This document shows positions 1 through 4,375 of a stretch of 18,697 bases of DNA, one piece after another. The notes beneath the pieces were generated by a model. That model saw only the letters and a list, made by a program, of their open reading frames with translations. It ran no database searches and was not told the DNA's origin. The stretch comes from a bacterium (lineage in GTDB: Bacteria; Patescibacteriota; Patescibacteriia; CAIQCM01), in assembly GCA_023246535.1 (NCBI GenBank), contig JAHFIF010000008.1, positions 1 through 18,697 on the forward strand. Direction: 5' to 3'. Made by a program: the position numbers and the translations under genes. Each line of letters opens with the position of its first letter. The first letter of the stretch is position 1.

Positions 1-483
1 GACAGCTACGAAGTTGAAATTCCCGACAATAATTCCGGTGATCGCGGCGAAGGTTTTGAGTACATCGTTTGCCGGCTGGTGTCTTTCCGCGACGCTTCGT
101 CGCTGGCGGAAAAACGGCAGGCGCTTGATGATTTGGGCCTCCGTCCGGCAACGGCCGAAGAGTTATTCTCTTTCTCAATCGCCGAACCCGGCGAACGGAT
201 GAAGTACAACCTCGTTGGTTTGGGGACCGAATGGCGATCGGAAGATGAACGCCGTTACGTCGCGATCATCGGTTCGTATATCGAACCCGGGACCCATCCC
301 GACGAGCCGGATTGGGTGCTGTACGACTACGACAAGAAAGGACGGCAAACGATCGTTAAACAACCGTCGTTTCATTCAATAACCAAGCAAAAACGCTTTG
401 TCGGTTTGGTCCGAAGCGACTATCTTTGGACCGATGAGATCGACGGCACAACGGTCGTCGTCGCCGTCGCGAAAGACGAATAA
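1..483 (+). CDS. Hypothetical protein, 5' truncated by window edge
   Basis: The frame is open from base 1, so the visible 160 codons are the C-terminal part of a longer protein; an internal GTG at 79 is not a convincing start. The visible part is soluble, mixed alpha/beta in character and rich in charged residues. It has an alternating C-terminal stretch (Leu-Val-Arg-Ser-Asp ... Thr-Val-Val-Val-Ala-Val-Ala) that looks like beta strands. I see no transmembrane segment, signal peptide, Cys cluster or catalytic motif, and I do not recognise the family. A terminator-like hairpin follows at once, so it is probably the last gene of its transcript. Confidence 0.7.
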   Translation, partial: DSYEVEIPDNNSGDRGEGFEYIVCRLVSFRDASSLAEKRQALDDLGLRPATAEELFSFSIAEPGERMKYNLVGLGTEWRSEDERRYVAIIGSYIEPGTHPDEPDWVLYDYDKKGRQTIVKQPSFHSITKQKRFVGLVRSDYLWTDEIDGTTVVVAVAKDE

Positions 484-520
484 ACTCCGGACGCGCACGC
501 GGGCCGGGGTTTTCTATTTT
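484..520 (+). terminator. Putative intrinsic terminator after the first gene
   Basis: ACTCCGG (484-490) pairs with CCGGGGT (504-510), with one G-T wobble, and is followed by a T-rich run to 520. It starts one base after the stop codon of the upstream gene. The stem is short, so confidence is moderate. Confidence 0.55.
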
Positions 521-568
521 AAGCTAAAATATTTCGCTCTTTTTTGGCTTAAAATCAAGGCAAAAGAC

Positions 569-597
569 TTGACAAAATCGATTAAACGTGTTATACT
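569..597 (+). promoter_or_regulatory. Strong sigma70-type promoter for the leader RNA and ribozyme operon
   Basis: A perfect -35 TTGACA (569-574) and a -10 TATACT (592-597) are separated by exactly 17 bp. The predicted start is about 604. It is the only clear promoter upstream of the four-gene cluster at 836-3443. Confidence 0.85.
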
Positions 598-603
598 ACT
601 TCT

Positions 604-794
604 TGTAAGTGATTGATCTGCGCTCCCGCGTAAGAGACGGGAAAGCAGAACGGTTGAAAATTAGGAGAGAGCCCGCGGTTAACGGGATATTTAACCAGCA
701 GTCGAGCTGAGCTCGACACTTGATCGAGCGATCGATCCAAGAACGCATTTGTTGTTGTCTCTCAAAGACGAATCCAAATGCGTTCTTTTTATTT
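604..794 (+). ncRNA. Structured leader / small RNA ending in an intrinsic terminator (unrecognised class)
   Basis: About 190 nt lie between a consensus promoter and a terminator, with no convincing ORF. Visible pairing includes a possible closing stem 611-618 with 730-737 (8 bp, one G-U) and a two-part hairpin at 617-649 (TCTGC/GCAGA outer, TCCCG/CGGGA inner). A possible H-type pseudoknot has CCCG/CGGG (672-675/683-686) whose loop GGTTAA (677-682) is complementary to TTAACC (691-696). A 7-bp hairpin GTCGAGC/GCTCGAC sits at 701-717. A multibranched, closed aptamer-like fold directly followed by a terminator is typical of a riboswitch or attenuating leader, but a stand-alone sRNA is equally possible. 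I compared it with riboswitch and 6S consensus features that I know and found no match. Confidence 0.6.
739..794 (+). terminator. Intrinsic terminator/attenuator before the 836 gene
   Basis: A perfect 13-bp stem (739-751 with 775-787) has a 23-nt loop and is followed by a T-rich tract to 794. It ends 41 bp upstream of the first ATG of the cluster, so downstream expression would depend on read-through or regulated antitermination. Confidence 0.85.
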
Positions 795-835
795 AGAGAA
801 AAAACACAAAGCGTCGAAGACGCGGAAAGGCTACC

Positions 836-1261
836 ATGAAATCGTTCCTGGTCATTCTCCTCAAGGTTCTCTGGGTTCTCTTGTCTGCTTGGACGGTTCT
901 GGTCTTCTTCGTCGGGATAGCCGGCGAGTGGGCCACGATGCACTTCGGGGTCAGACTCATCTCCGCCAATGCGGTCTTCCCGACGCTCGCAGCAGCTGCT
1001 TGGACGCTCCCAAAGAGCTGGCGACACAGCGAGGGCGGAACCGTGCTCATTACCATTTGCGGGATGCTTAGCATGTTCGCCATCGTGGGCGGCTATGGCC
1101 TGGCGGCCGTGACCGATCCATCCGAAGCGCCTGTCCGTTTCGTGGCCAGCGTCGCTTTGACGGCTCACGCTGCTCTGCATGCCGCTTTGGCCGTCTATGC
1201 CGTCAAGGCATCCGAGAAGCGTCATCATCAAGAATGGCGCCAAACGAGCGGATTGGCCTAA
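836..1261 (+). CDS. Small four-TM membrane protein, unknown function
   Basis: This 141-residue protein has four hydrophobic segments at about residues 4-27, 38-58, 68-90 and 101-123, and a short basic C-terminus (EKRHHQEWR). No enzymatic motif is visible and the family is not recognised. The ATG at 836 is preceded by a weak purine-rich site (GGAAAGG, 823-829). A GCGTC-GAA-GACGC hairpin (811-823) lies directly upstream of it, so start access may be structure-controlled. It is the first gene of a cluster of exported proteins (lipoprotein, M23-like protein). Small size and multiple TMs also fit a holin-like protein, but that rests on context only. Confidence 0.75.
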   Translation: MKSFLVILLKVLWVLLSAWTVLVFFVGIAGEWATMHFGVRLISANAVFPTLAAAAWTLPKSWRHSEGGTVLITICGMLSMFAIVGGYGLAAVTDPSEAPVRFVASVALTAHAALHAALAVYAVKASEKRHHQEWRQTSGLA

Positions 1262-1278
1262 CGTCAACAACGAGTTCC

Positions 1279-1301
1279 GGGAGGTCTCATGCAAACCTCC
1301 C
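1279..1301 (+). other. Hairpin directly 5' of hammerhead ribozyme 1
   Basis: GGGAGGT (1279-1285) and ACCTCCC (1295-1301) form a perfect 7-bp stem with a 9-nt loop and no U-tract. It ends 2 nt before stem III of the ribozyme. After cleavage at 1309/1310 it would cap the 3' end of the upstream mRNA piece and could hinder 3' exonucleases. That role is inferred. Confidence 0.7.
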
Positions 1302-1303
1302 AC

Positions 1304-1354
1304 CCCTTAGCAGGATGCGTGTCCTGCCTGACGAGTCCGAAAGGACGAAAAGGG
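1304..1354 (+). ncRNA. Hammerhead ribozyme 1 (type III)
   Basis: All invariant core elements are present in the right order. Stem III 5' strand CCCTT is at 1304-1308 and the cleavage-site nucleotide is A1309 (U-U-A, an allowed NUH triplet). Stem I is a hairpin GCAGGAT/GTCCTGC (1310-1316/1321-1327) with loop GCGT. Core CTGACGA (1328-1334, consensus CUGANGA) follows. Stem II is GTCC-GAAA-GGAC (1335-1346), then GAAA (1347-1350), then stem III 3' strand AGGG (1351-1354), with A1350 pairing U1308. Predicted self-cleavage is between 1309 and 1310, in the gap between the membrane-protein gene and the lipoprotein gene. Confidence 0.93.
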
Positions 1355-1561
1355 AAAGTTCATTACAACCTTCGCGGGAACAGATGAGGAGAGGGAACGC
1401 TTGGGCAAACTCGCCTTCGGCGATCAGGCCCGGCGCGGCGCAAGGCTCGATTCGAATCGGTCTGACTGATTCGCTTCGGCCCCAGGCCATTTAACGGCTC
1501 TCGCTTCGGCGAACAGCCTCCATTCCTTCTCTAATCCGTCTTCGCGAAACATCGGAGTCAG
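1355..1561 (+). other. Structured 5' UTR segment between ribozyme 1 and the lipoprotein gene
   Basis: No gene is visible here. Distal arms TTCGCG (1371-1376) and CGCGAA (1543-1548) can pair, as can GAGAGGGAA (1389-1397) and TTCCTTCTC (1523-1531). Together they suggest one long imperfect stem enclosing several small hairpins, for example the 5-bp TCGCC/GGCGA and the palindromic CGATTCGAATCG near 1448-1459. The gap after ribozyme 2 begins with a similar TTACAAC-TTCGCG motif and also folds into a long stem, so the two leaders appear related. Confidence 0.5.
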
Positions 1562-1603
1562 TTTCAACCGGCGAGTTACTCGTCGGCAACAGTACGGAAG
1601 GAG
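1562..1603 (+). repeat. Hairpin/Shine-Dalgarno leader repeat, copy 1
   Basis: This is copy 1 of a ~42-nt element placed just before each of the three downstream genes. Stem CCGGCGAG (1568-1575) pairs with CTCGTCGG (1579-1586) across a TTA loop. It is followed by the conserved CAACAGT and by AAGGAG (1598-1603), six bases before the ATG at 1610. Stem positions differ from copies 2 and 3 while pairing is kept. Confidence 0.85.
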
Positions 1604-1609
1604 AATCCA

Positions 1610-2179
1610 ATGCGCAAGCTCTTTACAATCGTTTCTCTCATGGCACTGGTTGGCTGCGCCGCCACTTCGGCGGAAAGCGGCTCGACCACGGTCACGATCG
1701 CCCCGCAGGCGTCGCGTCTCACGCCCGGCGTGAAACACAAAGACGGCGCGCTGGTGAGCGTTGGCTGCGTCAATGGAATGACCAACATTTCCTTGGCCAT
1801 TACCGCCGGCGAAATGCGGGCGCGGGCGGCGGTTGTCCGCTCGATCTGTCCCAACGGACAAGCGCGCGTGACCGGGTCACACCGAACCGATTCGGAAGCG
1901 GTCGGCAACGGCCTTTGCGTCGAGGTGACAACGCCGGCTGACGGCGTTACCTGCGTCGAGTCGATCGGGACGTCGAATCTCGCATACTCGTCAAAGGACG
2001 CTGAGTCGTCGACGCCGCGAATGACGCCAAGCGACGCCGACTTCACGCCGGCTCCGGTCACCAAGGACAAGGTCTGCGCCCGAACGCACCGCGCCGTCAT
2101 CACCGGCGACTCGCTCGACGCCGTCAGGGCACGGGCGGAAGCGGCGTTCGACGAAATGGACGACCCGAACTGCAACTAG
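1610..2179 (+). CDS. Cys-rich putative lipoprotein
   Basis: This 189-residue protein starts with a basic n-region and a short hydrophobic core ending in Leu-Val-Gly-Cys (Cys16), a good lipobox for signal peptidase II. The mature part is Ser/Thr/Ala-rich with six further Cys residues, an even number compatible with extracytoplasmic disulfides. I recognise no domain. The ATG at 1610 has a strong AAGGAG site at the best spacing, supplied by the conserved leader hairpin element. Hammerhead ribozymes lie on both sides (cleavage at 1309/1310 and 2225/2226), so its message could be released as a discrete ~916-nt RNA. Confidence 0.8.
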   Translation: MRKLFTIVSLMALVGCAATSAESGSTTVTIAPQASRLTPGVKHKDGALVSVGCVNGMTNISLAITAGEMRARAAVVRSICPNGQARVTGSHRTDSEAVGNGLCVEVTTPADGVTCVESIGTSNLAYSSKDAESSTPRMTPSDADFTPAPVTKDKVCARTHRAVITGDSLDAVRARAEAAFDEMDDPNCN

Positions 2180-2190
2180 CGCCAAACGTT

Positions 2191-2218
2191 TGGAGGCTTC
2201 TCGCTCGAGAAGCCTCCA
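2191..2218 (+). other. Perfect 13-bp hairpin directly 5' of hammerhead ribozyme 2
   Basis: TGGAGGCTTCTCG and its reverse complement are separated by only CT, starting 11 bases after the lipoprotein stop codon. No U-tract follows; instead stem III of the ribozyme starts at 2219. The placement repeats that seen before ribozyme 1 and suggests a 3'-end cap for the lipoprotein message after cleavage. Confidence 0.8.
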
Positions 2219-2271
2219 TCCAATCGCAGGATGCGTATCCTGCCTGATGAGTCCGAAAGGACGAAATTGGA
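2219..2271 (+). ncRNA. Hammerhead ribozyme 2 (type III)
   Basis: This is a full consensus hammerhead. Stem III 5' strand TCCAAT is at 2219-2224 and the cleavage nucleotide is C2225 (A-U-C). Stem I hairpin GCAGGAT/ATCCTGC (2226-2232/2237-2243) has loop GCGT. Core CTGATGA is at 2244-2250, stem II GTCC-GAAA-GGAC at 2251-2262, GAAA at 2263-2266, and stem III 3' strand TTGGA at 2267-2271. Compared with ribozyme 1, stem III is a different sequence but still paired (CCCTT/AAGGG versus CCAAT/ATTGG). One stem I pair changes from U-G to U-A. Such covariation argues that both are maintained as folded RNAs. Predicted cleavage is at 2225/2226. Confidence 0.96.
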
Positions 2272-2286
2272 AAAGCTTGTTACAAC

Positions 2287-2333
2287 TTCGCGGCGACGGA
2301 CGAGGAAGCTCTCTCCTTGTCCGTCGCCGCGAA
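2287..2333 (+). other. Perfect 15-bp stem-loop in the leader of the M23-like gene
   Basis: TTCGCGGCGACGGAC (2287-2301) pairs without mismatch with 2319-2333 around a 17-nt loop. It lies between ribozyme 2 and the hairpin/SD repeat. With stem I of the ribozyme at the new 5'-OH end, the processed mRNA would start with two stable stems. Confidence 0.8.
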
Positions 2334-2346
2334 ACAGCGGAACGAA

Positions 2347-2389
2347 TTTCAACCGGCGGGTTTCTTGCCGGCAACAGTACTTGAAGGAG
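2347..2389 (+). repeat. Hairpin/Shine-Dalgarno leader repeat, copy 2
   Basis: Stem CCGGCGGG (2353-2360) pairs with CTTGCCGG (2364-2371) across a TTT loop, using two G-U pairs. It is followed by CAACAGT and AAGGAG (2384-2389), five bases before the ATG at 2395. Confidence 0.85.
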
Positions 2390-2394
2390 TCAAC

Positions 2395-2961
2395 ATGAAA
2401 CGGAGCATTGAAGTCACTTTGGCGGTCACCGCACTGATCGTCGGGATCGGCGCCATTGCTTTCGTCCGTCCGTCAGCCAATGCTGGCACGCCGCAGAAAA
2501 TGGACGCCGCCGCGCCAAACCCCTACGACGCCATGCGGGTCATGCTCCCGCTCTTTTCACATCCTCCGGTCTCCGGTTCGGTCACCAGCGAGTTTGGCGC
2601 TCCGCGACGACGGCAGTACGAGAATGCGACGCATCTGGGCGTGGATTTCGACGCCAAAATCGGCGGCCCGGTCATCTCCCTGGCTGGCGGTATGGCTTTT
2701 AACACCGTGCACAACGGCTATACTTGCGTGCGCGTTAAACATGAGGCTTTGCCGGGTATCAGGTTCATCGATTACTGCCACATCAACTCGGTAGTTCCCA
2801 ACGGTACGGTACGCGCCGGGCAGGTGATTGGAACGGTCGCCAAGCCAAGCTCGGCACAAGCCAACGAACGTCTGCATCTGCAGATGACCGACAGCAAGGG
2901 GCAAGCGATCGATCCGTGCCAACCGAGCATCATGATCTGTCCGAAGCCGACCAAGCGCTAG
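2395..2961 (+). CDS. Secreted M23/LytM-like peptidase-fold protein, possibly inactive
   Basis: This 188-residue protein has an N-terminal signal or anchor (hydrophobic about residues 8-24) and a LytM (peptidase M23) domain from about 57 to 175. The zinc motif His-x3-Asp is present (H80, D84), the central Tyr-x-His motif is Y127-C-H129, and the second His of the H-x-H motif is H161. The first His of H-x-H, normally a catalytic residue, is Arg (R159, in Glu-Arg-Leu-His). Three zinc ligands are therefore kept but hydrolysis may be lost, as in LytM factors such as EnvC/NlpD that regulate other hydrolases. Four Cys residues suggest disulfides. The longer open frame upstream is ignored because the ATG at 2395 has AAGGAG at 5 nt. 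Peptidoglycan binding or cleavage outside the cytoplasmic membrane is expected. Confidence 0.82.
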   Translation: MKRSIEVTLAVTALIVGIGAIAFVRPSANAGTPQKMDAAAPNPYDAMRVMLPLFSHPPVSGSVTSEFGAPRRRQYENATHLGVDFDAKIGGPVISLAGGMAFNTVHNGYTCVRVKHEALPGIRFIDYCHINSVVPNGTVRAGQVIGTVAKPSSAQANERLHLQMTDSKGQAIDPCQPSIMICPKPTKR

Positions 2962-2985
2962 TTTGGTCCCAACCACCACACGTCC

Positions 2986-3066
2986 GCCGGAGCGACTCCG
3001 GCCAATCGCGACAGAGGAAGGTCGAAGCCTTCCTCTCGCAACTCTGGAGCACGAAAAAGTTCGTGC
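2986..3066 (+). other. Three-hairpin spacer, possible decayed ribozyme module
   Basis: The 191-bp gap before the last gene holds three perfect hairpins: GCCGGAG/CTCCGGC (2986-3002), AGAGGAAGG/CCTTCCTCT (3013-3036) and GCACGAA/TTCGTGC (3049-3066). Right after the first comes CAATCGC, the same string as at the cleavage site of ribozyme 2. Between and after the next two hairpins, where CUGANGA and GAAA would be expected, are CTCTGGA and GCCGAAG. The layout resembles the ribozyme gaps, but the catalytic core is not present and no stem III partner is visible. Confidence 0.5.
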
Positions 3067-3105
3067 GCCGAAGATGCGAAATGCACCTTAAATATATTGA
3101 ACAAA

Positions 3106-3146
3106 TTTAACCGGCGGCTTAGTCGTCGGCAACAGTTGCAAAGGAG
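3106..3146 (+). repeat. Hairpin/Shine-Dalgarno leader repeat, copy 3
   Basis: Stem CCGGCGGC (3111-3118) pairs with GTCGTCGG (3122-3129) across a TTA loop. It is followed by CAACAGT and AAGGAG (3141-3146), six bases before the ATG at 3153. Confidence 0.85.
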
Positions 3147-3152
3147 TTAGTC

Positions 3153-3443
3153 ATGGCAGATAAGCCGAAACCAACCTATGCCGTCGCGCTACGCGGCTCG
3201 ACGGTCGTTCTTAACAAGGATCCATACGAGGTTGCCACCGAGTTGTGGCAGGTCTTCAATCGGGCGACTTCGCCCGGTGAGATCTTCGCGGCGATGTGCG
3301 ACGTGCTCGGCATCGAAGATGATGCACGAACGCACGCCATCAACGCCGAAGCCGGCGGGTGTAACGATCCGGGACCGGGACGGCTCTTCGGTAGCTGCCG
3401 CCGCTGCACCGCCGCGATGCTCGAGGCGGATCTCGGGAAGTAA
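3153..3443 (+). CDS. Small hypothetical protein, 96 aa
   Basis: A soluble protein with no signal peptide. The C-terminal third has a Gly/Pro turn followed by Cys-x2-Cys (Ser-Cys-Arg-Arg-Cys) plus a third and a fourth Cys earlier (Ala-Met-Cys-Asp, Gly-Gly-Cys-Asn). This could bind a metal, but no known knuckle is recognisable. The start is set by AAGGAG in the conserved leader element. It is the last gene of the cluster and is followed by two terminators. Confidence 0.7.
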   Translation: MADKPKPTYAVALRGSTVVLNKDPYEVATELWQVFNRATSPGEIFAAMCDVLGIEDDARTHAINAEAGGCNDPGPGRLFGSCRRCTAAMLEADLGK

Positions 3444-3456
3444 GTCCAAGCCTCCC

Positions 3457-3498
3457 AAAGGCGCAAGCGAAGCGATTCGTTCGGCGCCTTTTTCTTTT
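3457..3498 (+). terminator. Intrinsic terminator of the ribozyme operon
   Basis: AAAGGCGC (3457-3464) pairs with GCGCCTTT (3484-3491). An inner AGCGAA/TTCGTT pairing lies within, and TTTTTCTTTT follows. Confidence 0.8.
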
Positions 3499-3538
3499 AC
3501 TTAAAGGTCCGATCGGACCTTTAAGTAAAAGTTTTTTA
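3494..3538. terminator. Bidirectional terminator, 38-bp perfect palindrome
   Basis: Bases 3494-3531 form a perfect inverted repeat (17 bp per arm around GATC), with T-runs on the + side (3532-3537) and A-rich sequence on the other. It sits between converging genes that end at 3443 and 3548 and can terminate both. Confidence 0.88.
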
Positions 3539-3547
3539 ATGAATTTT

Positions 3548-4297
3548 TTAGCGAAGAATCAGTTTTTTGCCTTTGAATCCGAAGTATTCCGTATAAGTGT
3601 TCTCGCCGAAGAGGATGGGGTAGAAGTCGGTTTTCGCTTTTAACGTTCGTTTGCCGTCGGTGGCGTAAATCTGTCCGGCACGGACGAGTTGATAATTTTT
3701 TATTCCTTTCGCCAGCCTGAACCCGGCGGGTTTTTTGACCGTGGACGGGATATCGAAATATTCGATCGCCGCCGGATGCGCCGGCAATTTTATTTTGATC
3801 ACGCCCAGGTGCGCGAGCAGGCGCTTGATCCCGACGACGACGCTTTTGGTCGTGGCGGCGCTGTCGTTCCCGTATTCAAAACTGATCCCGATCTTGGCCG
3901 GGGAGAGGGTGCAGTTGTCTTTGGTCGCGTTCATGAGCAAGACGTACTTCGGGCCGATCGCTTCCAGACACCGTTTCGTTGCCGCGTCGAGCTTGGTGAC
4001 GATGGCGGCGTCGCGCAAACCGCTCGTGGTCGAGTGAATGTCGATGAAAACGTCGGCCGCGCGGATGGCTGGGGAGAGTTTGTAGGCCAGCCGCTGTTCG
4101 TGGTTGCCGCGCGGTTTTCCGGGGAAAGACCGGTTCAGGTCTTGATCGATGAAACGTTTTTTAAGCTTAAAGGCTTTGGGGTTAGCGAGCTGGATCGTTA
4201 AGATCTTTTTATCGATCTTTAGTTTTTTAATTTCGCGGGCGACATAAAGTCCGACCCGCTCGCTGCCGTGCGTCCCGTAGTTGAGGATGATCTTCAT
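3548..4297 (-). CDS. AstE/AspA-type zinc deacylase (M14-like)
   Basis: This 249-residue cytosolic protein has the signature of the succinylglutamate desuccinylase/aspartoacylase family. Gly-Thr-His-Gly-Ser-Glu at residues 8-13 (zinc ligands H10 and E13), Asp-Leu-Asn-Arg-x-Phe-Pro-Gly at 53-60 (substrate carboxylate binding), Asp-Ile-His at 86-88 (third zinc ligand H88) and Phe-Glu-Tyr-Gly with candidate catalytic E141 are all present. The family removes acyl groups from N-acyl amino acids; the substrate here is unknown. I chose the start at 4297 (Met-Lys-Ile-Ile-Leu-Asn) over the upstream in-frame ATG at 4363, because the longer N-terminus would be encoded by a strong hairpin and is not family-like. 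No clear Shine-Dalgarno site. It is probably co-transcribed with the GCS2-type ligase upstream. Confidence 0.82.
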   Translation of the reverse strand: MKIILNYGTHGSERVGLYVAREIKKLKIDKKILTIQLANPKAFKLKKRFIDQDLNRSFPGKPRGNHEQRLAYKLSPAIRAADVFIDIHSTTSGLRDAAIVTKLDAATKRCLEAIGPKYVLLMNATKDNCTLSPAKIGISFEYGNDSAATTKSVVVGIKRLLAHLGVIKIKLPAHPAAIEYFDIPSTVKKPAGFRLAKGIKNYQLVRAGQIYATDGKRTLKAKTDFYPILFGENTYTEYFGFKGKKLILR

Positions 4298-4335
4298 ATG
4301 TTTCGTGTTAATGATTTTTTTTAATAAGTTAATTG

Positions 4336-4368
4336 GATGCTTGGCCGCCTGAATGGCGGCCAAGCATC
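4336..4368 (-). other. Perfect 14-bp hairpin between the ligase and deacylase genes
   Basis: GATGCTTGGCCGCC (4336-4349) and its reverse complement (4355-4368) form a perfect stem with a 5-nt loop. On the - strand no U-run follows, so it is a weak terminator candidate at best. It may instead stabilise the 3' end of the ligase message or lower expression of the deacylase. Confidence 0.7.
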
Positions 4369-4375
4369 GTAAGAT

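Noticed and set aside
604..794. 6S, SRP or known riboswitch RNA
   Set aside because: Promoter and terminator fit, but none of the family consensus motifs I know could be placed.
1440..1465. tRNA T-arm-like string near GATTCGAATC
   Set aside because: No acceptor, D or anticodon arm can be built around it; it is a palindrome in a structured leader.
2317..2394. Upstream start for the M23-like protein
   Set aside because: It overlaps the conserved hairpin/SD element; ATG 2395 has AAGGAG and begins a signal peptide.
3494..3531. 38-bp perfect palindrome as a recombination or operator site
   Set aside because: Position between convergent genes and flanking T/A runs explain it as a bidirectional terminator.
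4298..4363. Longer start for the AstE/AspA-type gene
   Set aside because: The extra codons come from a 14-bp intergenic hairpin, and family members begin near Met-Lys-Ile-Ile-Leu.
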